DNA of 64,000 nt from Vandiemenella viatica (Eukaryota; Arthropoda; Insecta; Orthoptera; Morabidae), in assembly GCA_031002005.1 (NCBI GenBank), contig JARYHS010011408.1, positions 222,807,473 to 222,871,472 on the forward strand, in the 5' to 3' direction. Each line of letters starts with the position of its first letter. Positions within the stretch are counted from its first letter, which is position 1. The notes below the pieces were generated by a model that was not told the DNA's origin, did no database searches, and saw nothing but the letters and a program-made list of their open reading frames with translations. Position numbers and translations under genes: made by a program. Of the stretch, positions 47,212-58,645 are shown piece by piece.

Positions 47212-48261
47212 CAGCGGGCCGTGTATGATTATTCTGGCATTACGTAAAAATTATTTAATAGATTCCACAGTTCGAATGTTTATGATCTGATTTAAAATCT
47301 GCAGTATGTCTTGTGGCTCTACGTGAACGGAGCAAGAAATGATAAACTGTTAATAACCTGAACAAAGATGCGCAAAGATCACACTACATCAAGGATAAAC
47401 AATACTTTCTTAATTTGAACCATATCCACCAAAGATGACGCTATATCAAAGATAAATACAAACATTCTTAATTCAGTTAATGTTGTTGTTTGAATCCTGC
47501 GCCGAAGGAGGAAATGAAAATAAGTTTTTGATTACAAACTAATTTACCGACATTTTTATAAATTAAAAATTGCCTAGCGTTTAACAGTATATAAGCAGTT
47601 GCAGCAATAATGTCTTAATAGCAGGGTTCCAGGTTCGATTCGCGTTCAGGACTATTGTTTTTACCGTATGCGTTCTTTTTTTACATCGTAGATATTTGAT
47701 TGATGCATGATTAATTACGGTACTGAGGTAAAATCATAGATGTGTCTCACCGTGCCAAGTCGCCTTTCATCGGATCACTATATTAAATAAAATGATTATT
47801 TAATAAAATTTCTTCTAATAATCAAATACTTGAGTTAAAATTTGGTATAACTTAAAAACTACTGAACAGAATTTTATGTATTTTTATAGCACATAAAATA
47901 TGAGGCGTGTATCATAATGTTACCTTAACTGGAGACTAACATCTCGTCAAACCAATAACAAAGAAACTTGAAGCTATCCTGATCTCATTTATCGATTCTT
48001 TTTATGAGTATCAGGTATTCAGTTTCTAAACCCAACAGATTGTCTTAGAATACAACAACCGAATTAGTCAGATTGATAACTACTTTATCAGATTTTCAAA
48101 GAAAATTAACATAACACGAATTGTTGATAGCAAATTTATGGTTGGAAAATGCTTACATACAAAGACGTAATAATTAAAAAGTAGAGATAAATTTAAATCT
48201 ACTTAAAGTGCAAACGGGAATAGTAAAAGTTAATAATAACTATCAAGAGATGCTTCTAGAA
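46622..48261. other. Gene-poor stretch with compound microsatellite
   Basis: Mostly unrecognised AT-rich DNA. The (CT)n(AT)n run at about 47157-47211 is listed separately. 47620-47665 (GGTTCCAGGTTCGATTCGCG) has a B-box-like word and may be a SINE head remnant. Confidence 0.4.
47157..47211. repeat. Compound microsatellite (CT)n(AT)n
   Basis: About 13 CT units run directly into about 12 AT units. A clean perfect compound repeat, likely length-polymorphic. Confidence 0.95.
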
Positions 48262-48477
48262 CATCAAAATTCCGACCTCCCTTTCCAGAGGACGTCGGTT
48301 CGAATCCCCGCTCGGCCACCCAGATTTGGGGTTTTAATGTTTTCCTCAAATCACTCCAGGCGAATACTGTGAGGGTTCCTTCAAATGATCAAGGCCGAAT
48401 TCCTTTCCATTCCTTGCCTCCGGTCCTTTCCCGTCTCTAATGACCTCGACGTCGACTAGGCATAAGGCAATCAGCCT
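48262..48477 (+). repeat. SINE-1, plus
   Basis: Head remnant CCAGAGGACGTCGGTTCGAATCC, body CCACCCAGATTTGGGG, CAAATCACTCCAGGCGAATAC, terminus GACCTCGACGTCGACTAGGC. The first part of the head is diverged. Confidence 0.83.
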
Positions 48478-49208
48478 TAGTCAGGAACGGAGTAAAAACT
48501 ATGAACACTACAGAAGATCTAATTAGTGAAATGTAAAGACAGCAAACAGGCTAGAATTAATATATTATATTTGACAACTCACATTCTATAAAAAGGACTG
48601 ATGAAACTAAACGTTAATAAATAAATATGTGCGTCATTGCCACTGATTTATTAGGGTTGCGTTTATAAGGAGAATTTTCCTTTATATCTTTGGGCTATAG
48701 GTGAAGTTTGCGGTTGCTGTGAGTACAGCATCATCGTTACGACATCGTTTAAATTGTGGAGCGTGACACTTTATCTTCATGAACGTCTGGACTAAGTTGT
48801 CAGCCAAGTCTTCAGTCAGACAACCCCAGTAGGAGGAGTATTTTTATTATTTTCTACATATGAAGCTAGAAGTAACTTCATACATGAATAATACATGTAT
48901 AATAAAGGACCATCACATCCTATGGGAATTAGTGACAACAGAAATTATTTTATTAGAAATGGTAATGATTATTGAGGTGTTGCTGCAAACTAAAAAAATA
49001 TTGAAGACATAACGAAATGAATGCAACGAAAACTTGACAAGCGTCATTCTTTAATTTGCAACATCCATAGAACAAAATCACCAGAGAAATGGTTACCTAA
49101 CGAAACATTTTATATGAAAAGTGGTTTGCCCTCTAGTTAAATCGTAATGTCTGCCTTACTGGAGAATGTCCCCATTTCTGTTAGAATGAACAATGTGTGT
49201 ACTATAAC
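48478..49208. other. Non-coding, nothing recognised
   Basis: AT-rich unique DNA between a SINE-1 and the foldback element. Confidence 0.4.
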
Positions 49209-49514
49209 ATTCCACTTACTTTGCGGGTTTAAGATGCATCAATGTTGTTGTTGCTGCTGCTAACGTTTCGGCACCAAACCTTGACCTTCCTCAGAACAAT
49301 TTCGTGATGATGTATCCGCTGCAACAGTCTCGATGGCGGAAAACTAAAAAAATGCGGCAAGTGTGGCAGCAAAAGAGGGGGGGGGGTATTATCGGCCGTT
49401 AGCAACGTATATATCAGCTTTAAATAGACCTCAGGAGTGCTCAACGTTTGGTGTCGAAACGTTGTCAATAGCAACAACATTGACGCAGCACTAAACCCTC
49501 ATATTAAGTGGAAT
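49209..49514. mobile_element. Foldback/MITE-like element with ~85-bp inverted arms
   Basis: The left arm (49209-49297: ATTCCACTTA, TCAATGTTGTTG, AACGTTTCGGCACCAAACC) matches the reverse complement of the right arm (49429-49514) with some mismatches and small indels. The centre is about 130 bp and contains a G run at 49377-49386. No target duplication is clear. The AACGTTTCG-CACCAAAC core is a word common in insect repeats. Confidence 0.7.
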
Positions 49515-49977
49515 TTTTACAAACATGATGGCTGCTGAAAGCACCAAATCACTGTATAACTTAGTTTCACAAGTAGACACTTAACACAAAACAGAGACAT
49601 AGCGTCTCTAACTCAGTATTCAACATGATGATGAAAGAGTCATCCAGAAACAGAGGCATCGAATAGAATTTTCTTTGCTTATATTGTCACTGCTGAGAAT
49701 GGACGGATAATGAGATCAACTATTTTATGAGCTTCGTTTAGAAACCATGTTCCCAACCTGTTTGACCTACTTCCCCCTTTCCGAAAAGAAAATTACTCAC
49801 CGCCCCATTTTCAGAAAAAAAACCCAACGATTCCTCTCCTTGCAAGCAATAATGTTATTATAGTATTTCAACGCAATTTTCCAAAGTTTCGATGGTACCC
49901 TTTATGTAAGGAGTATTACATCATGTATCGAAACACAAGGACAGATTTTTAAATTTACTTCATTAAAAGATAGACTT

Positions 49978-50245
49978 TTGCTTAGTCCACAACCCGAAGG
50001 TTGGTTGGATTCTCCCGAAGGAGACATACTAAGCCATTGTGTCAGAGGTAGGACGGCCAGTTCCTTTCCTCTGGGACCTACAGTTTAACGTGGAATCCGA
50101 ACCGCGGAGCATCCTGGCATAGCTCATATGATCAAACAGGACTCTCAAAATTCCTGCGCCTGCCGGAATTCGAAGCCGGGACCGGAACAGTGAATGTTTT
50201 GAAAGCAAGCGCCTTAACTATTGAGCTACCAGAACGCTCTCATTA
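49978..50245 (-). repeat. SINE-2, minus, best copy
   Basis: On the minus strand: head AGCGTTCTGGTAGCTCAATAG (A box), B box CGGCTTCGAATTCCGG, then GGTTCGGATTCCACGTTAAA, GGAACTGGCCGTCCTACC and terminus ACCTTCGGGTTGTGGACTAA. This defines the family. Confidence 0.75.
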
Positions 50246-50984
50246 AAAGATACTAACAGTATTATTAAATCGCTTAAAGTTTGATTGTAAAATATATGTT
50301 ATTAAAAATTAATATAAAATTATTAGTGAGAGATTTAGCGTGGTGTCATGAGACTAATTTTTCTATATTTGGTGCCTTGTTTGTCATCATAAATCTTTAA
50401 TCACAAGGTTCCACTACTGAGAATATATTTCTTTCCTTTGCTAGTAAATTTCTGAATACATCTTTTGGCTGCATATGAACATGATAATACAAATAAAAAC
50501 TTTTTTTTTTTTTTTGATGCAGCCTATATACTCGGATATAATACCGGAAAGCAGGGGCCGCCGGTTTGTTCTCAACGCCCCCTAAATTTTCATCGGATCA
50601 AAAATTCCCTCTATGATCTCTCCGGCGTCCATTGCTGTTCGGTACCGTCCCCATTGGAAACCACTAGTGTAGACTGTAGTCAGTGCTACGTAACAAGAAG
50701 ATATCATTCTATAGATTGTTCCGTACTTTCTCTGTGTAATAGCAGGATTTGTATTTTCAGGCAACAGAGTAAAATGAGGACCAGATAAATGATTAAAACC
50801 TCCTATGCTTTCTAATAGCTTGAGCCGTTTATGTACCGAATGTGTGATTAGCACCATTAACATCACAATTTAAATCGAGGCTTAATCTACTTTATACCAG
50901 CAATAAATGAGACTTTTCCTGGCGTAATTTATGGTGATGCGTAAAACGCAGAGTTGCTGCCAGCTGTTAATTAAGACGGAGTAT
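50246..50984. other. Non-coding, nothing firm
   Basis: No gene recognised. 50775-50810 (ATTAAAACCTCCTATGC) resembles the start of the SINE-3 body on the minus strand. Confidence 0.4.
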
Positions 50985-51014
50985 GATTATCTCTGTACAT
51001 CGACAGAGATAATC
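50985..51014. promoter_or_regulatory. Perfect 12-bp inverted repeat
   Basis: GATTATCTCTGT and ACAGAGATAATC, separated by 6 bp, form a perfect hairpin or dyad. It lies about 35 bp upstream of a TATCGATA motif and at the edge of a CpG-rich patch. Confidence 0.5.
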
Positions 51015-51019
51015 GACTG

Positions 51020-51200
51020 GCGCGAGCAGGGGAGTAAATCGATCTAGTATCGATAGTTGACGAGTCGGTCAGGTGAGAGGCAGAGCGCCTCGTGCGATAA
51101 GCTGTGAATGTGCCTCGGGTCACGCTCGTGCGTTCCGCACTAGCACGCGCACTTTATCTTCACGCGGCACTGATTTCGTGCGCGGCAGCGTACTTAATGA
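51020..51200 (+). promoter_or_regulatory. CpG patch with DRE motif and possible splice donor
   Basis: TATCGATA at 51048-51055 matches the insect DREF-binding element of housekeeping promoters. It is followed by GTCGGTCAG|GTGAGA (donor-like, 51070) and CpG-rich sequence to about 51200. This would suit a TATA-less promoter with a short first exon on the plus strand. No downstream exon is identified, so it remains a guess. Confidence 0.3.
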
Positions 51201-51424
51201 CAGGCACGAGAACATAAACAAGATTGCAGGTGCTAAAGGCATTAAACATGTGGGAGATTTCCGGTGGCCAGTGCAGCTACCTCCTATTCTAGGGTGGCAT
51301 GTGTGAACAGTTGGCAACGCTGCAGCACATAAGGCTACAGAATATGTTGCTCCTGTCACTTTCGTATAATGTATATATTAAACTCTAAGAGAGTAGAGAA
51401 AAGCCATACGTACTAAGGAAATAC

Positions 51425-52560
51425 AACTATGGAGAAACCAAATAAGATCGCTGTAGACTGTCTAGCGTTTGCAGACGACATGGCATTAATCATAGACACA
51501 CTTGAGAATGATCTAGAACGAATCAGAGATTTACAGACTCTTTCTGAAAGACCTAAAACATTGTGACATAAATTATCGCAATATACCAGAAACCACATAG
51601 AAATATAACCGTGTAGAACCCATTCTATTACTCAATCTTTCAAACAATTATTGTTTAGTTTTAATGAACAGTGATTTGCATGTATATGTAATGCGTATAT
51701 GTAAATGTGGGCGCATGTATATATATAAAGATACAGCACTAAATATAATGTATCTTGACTGTATGGCCAACAGGCCAAGTGTCAATAAAATATTTTTTAA
51801 AAAAGATTGCAAATAGATTTTGAAAAAATATAAATAACATTGATATACCAAAGCAATATCCAAAACTTTAAATGACTTGGAGAGTGGATGACAAACAACA
51901 CAATAGAAAAGGCAGTAATAAAAAATAGAGATCGAAAAATAGAGAAAGCATTTCAGTTAACAAATAAAAGTTCCAATAAAAAAATCCCTATTCCGGATTA
52001 CAAAAGTAAGGTATTATCAAACAGTAGCTACACCAGAAGTACCTTATGCAGAAGAAACACTGAACATCTTGAAACACTACAGAAAATGGAAAGAAGAATT
52101 TTGAGAAAAATACTAGAGCCTAAAATCAATAACGAATCAGAAAAAAAATTAAGGTAGAAAAATAAATATATTTTGAAACTGAAAAACTAACAGTTATAAT
52201 GAGGAAAAGGAAACTACAATTTTATGGGCAGGTACACAGAACGAAAGATGAAATATTAAACAAACAAATATTTTAATTGATAAACAGCTAAAAAGCTAAA
52301 ACCAAATAGTTCCCGGAAACAGAGAAAGATATACATAATGTTGGAATCAACAGACTCATTAAACCACAGAACATGTTTTAGAGAAAAAAACTCAAAAGCA
52401 GGTTTTCAGGAAAAAAGAGAAAAAATCAAGCACTGGAAGAAAGCTGACGCAGGAAGGGAAGGAAAGGCACTCGCAGAAGATGAAAGAAGTAAGGGCACAA
52501 AGAAGCTTGAAGATAATTTAGCATAAACATAATTGATTTATCTAAAAGGGTTATTCGGAG
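51425..52560 (+). mobile_element. LINE remnant (RT and C-terminal parts)
   Basis: Plus-strand reading at 51440-51560 contains CLAFADDMALI, the RT catalytic box, then LENDLERIRDLQ. A frame-broken gap follows (about 51600-51880). 51888-52157 then reads SYTRSTLCRRNTEHLETLQKMERRILRKILEPKINNE, the usual post-RT segment. 52200-52250 gives RKRKLQFYGQVHRTKDE, the C-terminal W/F-GH block equivalent. It is a full 3' half in order, but with many stops. Confidence 0.75.
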
Positions 52561-53466
52561 AAAGAGGAAAGAAAGTGAGTAAATCGATAATCATGAGATT
52601 GTAGCTGCACTTCACACTCGCATCACTGATCAGACTAAGTAGTAAATGAAAACCACGTTTGCTTAGAATAGAGCCCTAGGTGACGACGGAATACATTTGT
52701 AATTAAAGTCGCGTTAATCAAGAAACTGTTCTTGTAACAAGTTAATTACTTCGGTGGACGTTAATAAAGGACTCCTGCATGTAATCACTGAACTAGCGTA
52801 TTAAACGGAGCCTAGATGCTGAATAGATATGAATCGCAATCATGTACGACATTTAAAATGTGGATCACCTGTAGCAAATGGGTCGTAAAAATGCCTTTCA
52901 GATAAACGAAAAATATATATTTTGTTACTGAGGAAGAAAAACTCTGGATTGCGAAAGGATCAGCAGTATAAAAGTTTGTAGTTTTTCAGTGGAACAGAAG
53001 TAGTTTGCGGTATCAGCATCTTCAGTTTAGGTAGAAAAAAATATAAAATAAGAGTATGGTTGCAGGTCAATATCCGTTTTGATGAAGGTGCCTTACTCCA
53101 GCTTTAAACAGCTCTCCGAGAACTTTGGCATAAAATTTTAAACTGCCGAGAAATATGAAAGTGACATATATTTCAGCAGAGACTAGTTGGTGCTATAGTA
53201 CGGTACATACAAGTTGCCTTTCCCTGCCAAGTTATAATCGTTTATACATCATTCTCTTACTGATTCCACAGAAAAATTCAGTTGAAAATGAAAGCCTGTC
53301 GAACACTTTCCATAGAGAGCAGTTAATCTTTGTTACACATTTTGAATCTTACGATATCGATTGTTGCTACTTACAACTTTATTTTCAAGCTTTATGCAAC
53401 CATCCTGATGTACGATGGGAAAATTTGTCAAAATATTATGCTTTTCCTAGTCGACTATTCCGGGTT
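52561..53466. other. Non-coding, nothing recognised
   Basis: AT-rich sequence. The open frame starting at 53155 runs into the following SINE and shows no protein resemblance. Confidence 0.4.
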
Positions 53467-53680
53467 ATAGAGTGTGGTGGGTGTGCGGTAAAGCTCGAGC
53501 CAGGAGGACGCGGGTTAAAATCCCCGTCCAGCTATCCATATTTCTGTTTTGATCAGTTTCCCGAAATCACTACAAGCAAACGCCTTCAAAACGCCAATGC
53601 GGAATTCCTCCTCGTTCCTTGTCCCTAATATTTTCTTCCCTCTAGTGACCTAGTCGACGAAAAGTAAAGCCAAAAAACCT
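53467..53680 (+). repeat. SINE-1, plus
   Basis: Head GAGTGTGGTGGGTGTGCGGTAAAGC, diverged B box GGGTTAAAATCCCCG, body CCAGCTATCCATATTTCTG, terminus GACCTAGTCGACGAAAAGTA. Confidence 0.8.
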
Positions 53681-55021
53681 GATGCATGTATCAGTGTTTA
53701 AACGCGCAGGAAATGAAACTTTCTTGTCGTACTAGAACAGCAAGTAGAGAACAGAATGAAACCGTCTACATCGAAGGAACATACGAAAAGCAACTAATAC
53801 ACAAAAACACATTAAAATATTTGAGAGAGTATCAGTTTGTGCGATAATGGTGTCTCCTCCGGATGTAACTATACCGTCCGACATGCTCACGTAATTTTCA
53901 GTGAGTAAAAATGGAACATTAACATTTTTGATACAGTTTAGGTATAGTTATGAAACATATATTCACAGTTATACATAAGTGCATGGAAAACGTAACGCGT
54001 AACGCGAACTAACTCAAAACGATGTAGCGAATACTGACTGTTTAACACGAGCTTAGTGACCCTATCGTAGCTGTTTGCATCAAAGTACTGTTAAGTTTAA
54101 TTTCAAAATTTTCACTTCAAAAAATGTATTTCTTTCGTATACAATGTCCAATCTTGGACGGAAAGTAATGCATTTTTCCTTATCCTTTGCATGATCTCAC
54201 CTATCTCTTAGTTAGGAAAACCAGAAATAATTCACTCCGTACAGTCGAACAACGTGTTATCGTAAAAAATAGCCTCAAAGCCAGTCAAAAAATGACGGAT
54301 TTCACTTAGCGTTATGGTAATTTATTTCTCTGCAGTTGCTTAGCTAAATATAATTGTTGTACAATAAAGGAAATTAAAATAAATCAAATAAATTTACATT
54401 ATGCCACGTAATATTTAATTGTAGTCTAGATTGCACAGATCGCGATCTGTGTGCAACTATTTCTGTTCAAAAGATTTAATAATTTCAATAATAGGACACA
54501 GTTTCAATTATTTTTTTTAAAAAACTAAATTATTCATGCCCTCTGCTGTAACGTCAAATGCCAGTTGTAATTCTCACCCATGCTAAGTAACAATATCATC
54601 AAAGCTTTCGCTAACATTGATGCTCGAAACTTAAAGCTTTTATCTAACATATCTATGGACAAAGGATTTAAGGAATACTTTTATATATCAAAAGATATTA
54701 CTTAAATATAAGCATCTTATGATTGATATGTTGATTTAAACGCAATACATACTTTTATTTCAGTGTTCATTGAGTTACATTATTCGTGGATGCTTAGAAA
54801 TGTTATTAAATAATACGCATAACGTAGAACAATGGCGTAAAGCGTGACGTCATAGCGCAAAGTCTTAGAGTGACGTCATGACATAACAGATGACGTCATA
54901 GATGACCCAGAATTGCTTATTATAATATTAGATAAACAAATAATTTGAAATCGACGTTTATAGTCACACATCCACCCACATTTATGATGTCATAACTTTA
55001 TTGTTCTAATCATTTGAATGG
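53681..55021. other. Gene-poor AT-rich DNA with CRE cluster
   Basis: No recognised gene. It contains the triple TGACGTCA cluster, listed separately. Confidence 0.4.
54845..54898. promoter_or_regulatory. Three perfect CRE octamers
   Basis: TGACGTCA occurs at 54845-54852, 54871-54878 and 54891-54898, within 54 bp. The octamer is the palindromic CREB/ATF binding site. The flanks differ, so it is not a simple tandem repeat of one unit, although each is followed by T. Confidence 0.5.
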
Positions 55022-55125
55022 ATAACACATTAATTTAAACCACCTATGTGAGTTGCCAGACACGAACCGCTGAATTTTAGAAAGGGAAGCCACAGGATAA
55101 CCACTACGGTGCCGTCGTGGGTTTG
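55022..55125 (-). repeat. SINE-3, minus
   Basis: On the minus strand, a tRNA-like head (GACGGCACCGTAGTGGTTATCC) leads through CGGTTCGTGTCTGGCAACTC to CACATAGGTGGTTTAAATTA. Same body start as 40690-40764. Confidence 0.5.
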
Positions 55126-55629
55126 CAGCAAAATAGATTTAATGTGGTCACTGGCTTTTCTGACCTCCTTACTGCTCTTCGTGGATGACTCAAGTAATGT
55201 GCAGCGACTCATATAATGGACGGACTAAGTTCAGAGTCATTCCCGAGGAGTTTAAATGACGAATATCACCTACAGCAAGTCACATACTACTTATAAAGCG
55301 CCAGCAGGGGCCGGGAGAATTCGGCTGCCTCGTCCGGATCTGCCCGACGCCGTTTCTGGTTACCGCCGGTAACGCGAGCTCCTTGGTATCGACTCTCTGG
55401 AGTGTGAAACGTAGTCCAGCACGGTCCAACGCTTCCATCTGCTACACACTGCTCCCTTATTGTACTGTTACAATCAGCTAGAAGAAATATCAAACGTCGA
55501 CCTTAGTCATGTATACGCGAAGGGTGGTGTAGGGAAGACACTGTACAGATAAGAAGCTTCATTTTCGACATTTCAAAGTGTCTTCCCGAAAGAGTAGTAA
55601 AAATTTTCTGCTTGATGTCTCTTTCGGTA

Positions 55630-55830
55630 CGTCTCTGATCAATCAGTGGTTAAGGCGTCTGAATGGAGATCGATAGGCCTCGATTCAAGCCATTGTCTCG
55701 GCGGGGATTTTCATATCTGGTACAGCTTGTTGTGTAATGTGAAGTACGCCAGGACGTTACCGTATTTTGGATTCGCCTTTACCCGGTAGCATTACCGGGT
55801 TAGATTAACGTAGTCAAGACAGAGACGCAA
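55630..55830 (+). repeat. SINE-2-like, plus, diverged
   Basis: tRNA-like head ATCAGTGGTTAAGGCGTCTG, B-box-like CTCGATTCAAGCC, followed by diverged sequence. Assignment to SINE-2 rests on the head only. Confidence 0.4.
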
Positions 55831-56103
55831 GTGCGACAAATCTAAACTCTTTCAAACCGGCAGCCATACTTCACGTAGGTTTCTTCAGGTCAATAATGCC
55901 ATACGCAATATTATACATGTTATTATTATGTTTACATCTGTATATTTGTCTAACGTTATACTTTATTTCTCATCATTTTTAGGCTCCTCATTTGGACAAC
56001 AATTCTTATCTTTTGATACGTACGAGACTTAAAAGTATTATATGCCGATTTCAGATTGTTAAAAAGTGACGAAAGACAAGATATAATAATAGATAATCGC
56101 GCA

Positions 56104-56327
56104 TAGAACGTGGGTGAGCGATATCGCTCTTGACTCGCTTTGGGGAGGAAACAGGTTCGAATCCCTAACCGACCATCCAGATTTAGGTCCCGAAATCACT
56201 CCAGGTGAATACCGGTATGGTTCCTTTAAAAGGCCTCGGCGGAATACCTTCCCGTTTCTTGACTCTAGTCCTTTCCCGCCTCTAATGACCTCGACGTCGA
56301 AAAGGCGTAAAACCATAAGCAAAAACA
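56104..56327 (+). repeat. SINE-1, plus
   Basis: Head GAACGTGGGTGAGCGATATCG, B box AGGTTCGAATCCC, body CCATCCAGATTTAGG with a deletion of the TTTCCATGGTTT segment, terminus GACCTCGACGTCGAAAAGGC and an A-rich tail. Confidence 0.85.
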
Positions 56328-57837
56328 GTGGATAATCATTTAAAGATACAAGTAACCATCAAATAATTAAGGAACTACGCGTTTTACTATCTTTTCATTA
56401 TTTTACGTGATTATACTCTCACATGTTAACTACGTTTAACCGGCTAAAACCATGTTCCCAATTCAAAATATATCCATGTGAAGGAGGTAAACCACATAAC
56501 TCAATAATATTTTCAGCGTCATACCAATGACTAAAATAAATTCGTGTGAAACTTTTAGTTAACGTCATATCTTAATATAAATTTGAAATTTGAGGTAACG
56601 CTGTTCGTAACTTTCTTTTTATAACGAGTATAGAGAAAGAGGAGTAAGAAATTCGTTTAGAGGACTAAAGTGATATGATTTCATGATTGATTGGTTTTCG
56701 ACGTTCCTGTTTTGTGTGTGATTCTATCATAAGAGACATAAGATGCATATAGAAAGTAATGTTATAATAAATGACGTATTCCTGTCATCAGCGATCATTG
56801 GTGAATATCATTGCAATTAAATAGGTGGTGCTGACAATTGCTTCTTATTGTTTGGTTCACCGAACGAATTATTCATGATGTAGAAACCGATTCTGAATTG
56901 GTGCACAACACTATTAATTTTTGACTTTTCTTTGAAACTGTTCCTGCATGTAAAATTTTTAGAGCGTGTAATACGTATCGTATGCACTCACTAGGCATAA
57001 ACGTGATAACAGTGGTTTATTGTGGTCGGAATCTGGAAGTGATGTGGTAAAAGTGATATAACAGACCCAGTGGAACATACCGCGAAGTATTTGATGTTAC
57101 GAGTAAACTTTAGTTGCCTAATCCGAAACATGTGTTGGGTCTTTTTTCCCCCTTCGCTTCATTGAGGTAAACTGCTTGTGATATAGTGCAACAAATCTCA
57201 ATAGTTACAAAGAAAATTTACTTTTCCCACTCCGAAATACACAAACGTAGCACTGAAGTAATGTGACCGGTAAAGCTCGTGCGGTACTGTGCATTAAACA
57301 AAGTCGCGCCTGCGAGAGCCGCAACCAGCTAAACGGCATCTCGTATAGTTCCAGAAGTTGATGCACCAGACTAGCAACCAAACAAGAAGCGTAAAGCGAG
57401 TACAATATTAGCGCCTAAAATTGCTAACAAGTAAGCAATAGACATTTAAAAAGTTGCAGATGCGTAGCAAAACCCAGCGTTGTCATTGTTTTATCAAATG
57501 ACCGACAGCAATAAATTGTTCTATTTTTTAATTATATGTTAAGAATATTGCATTCACACACTATTAGAAGTTGTTTGTATTTGATCGATCAGTACGCCAA
57601 TCAGTGGACAAGTAGACCACAAAGCATTTTTTGTGGACTATAGAAGCTTTTCCTGCAGTTTTAGTAAACATGAGATCGTTTTCTAAAATACAAGCTATGG
57701 TAATGTAAGCCTTGCCACGCTTATTTCAAAAGAAGCCACAATGGCGGAATATCACAGCTGTTCGTATTCAAATTGCTCTTCTTTTCCAGCGGCGTGCTTC
57801 TAAGGAAATATACTCGTCTCATTACATTCCAGCCAGT
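56328..57837. other. Non-coding, nothing recognised
   Basis: AT-rich unique DNA. The short frame at 57205-57405 shows no family resemblance. Confidence 0.4.
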
Positions 57838-57945
57838 CCCATTAGTGTATGGGCTAACGCGCTTGCCTCACTTATTGAGGGTCGCTGCTTCGAGTCCAGC
57901 CTGAGGCATGGGAGGTTTTAATTATGTGTTTTGCTCGTTATCTGT
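57838..57945 (+). repeat. SINE-3, plus
   Basis: tRNA-like head CATTAGTGTATGGGCTAACG, B box TGCTTCGAGTCCAGCC, then GGGAGGTTTTAATTATGTG, matching the body start of the two minus-strand copies. Confidence 0.5.
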
Positions 57946-58100
57946 GGTGAATTATGCAGAGCAATAATACAACTAACAAAATGATGAATTTATTTATTGA
58001 AAGAATATAAATACAAATCTGTGGTGTCAGCGATAAGACCAAATGTTAGTATTTTAATCTTATATATATATAAATAAATAGACGTGTGTTTTCTTATATT

Positions 58101-58645
58101 TCACTTTTCAGCCACCACTACCTAGCACAGATCACTGGTGTTTGTGTGTGGAAGTAGCATGGAGTTTCCCGTCGTGCACAACGTAGGCCGAATGTCGATA
58201 GCTGTGGGGATGTGGGAGATATGATGGTTAAAAGTGGTCGATGCAGGACATTTAAGTATTTCGACCAAAGACATGTGTCTCCGTACATGTCACTCTGCTG
58301 CCACAACTACATAGCATAGACCATTGGTGTTTGTGTGTGGTAGTGGTATCGTGTCTCCTATCATCTACTGTGGCAGTTAGATGTCGATAGCTATGGGGGT
58401 GTGGGAGATATGGTGGTTGAAAGTGATCGACCTGCGGCATTTTCATATTTCTACCAAAAACGTATGTGTCATGGTGTATCACTTTTCAGCCAAAACTATT
58501 TAGCGCAGATCACTGGTGTTTGTATGTGGTAGTAGCACAGAGTCACCCGTCGATCACATTGTTGGCCGAATTTCGGTAACTGTGGGAGATATGGCGGTTG
58601 AAATTGGTCGCTCAAGGATAGTTTCGTATTTCGACCAAAGACGAA
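58101..58645. repeat. Satellite-like trimer, ~189-bp units
   Basis: Units begin TCACTTTTCAGCC (or a variant) at 58101, 58289 and 58479. Each contains CACTGGTGTTTGTGTGTGG, GTGGGAGATATG(A/G)TGGTTGAAA and TTTCGACCAAAGAC. Units differ from each other by roughly 15-20 percent by eye. Confidence 0.85.

Noticed and set aside
47163..47290. Serine/leucine-rich and isoleucine/tyrosine-rich peptide
   Set aside because: It is translation of the CT/AT microsatellite.
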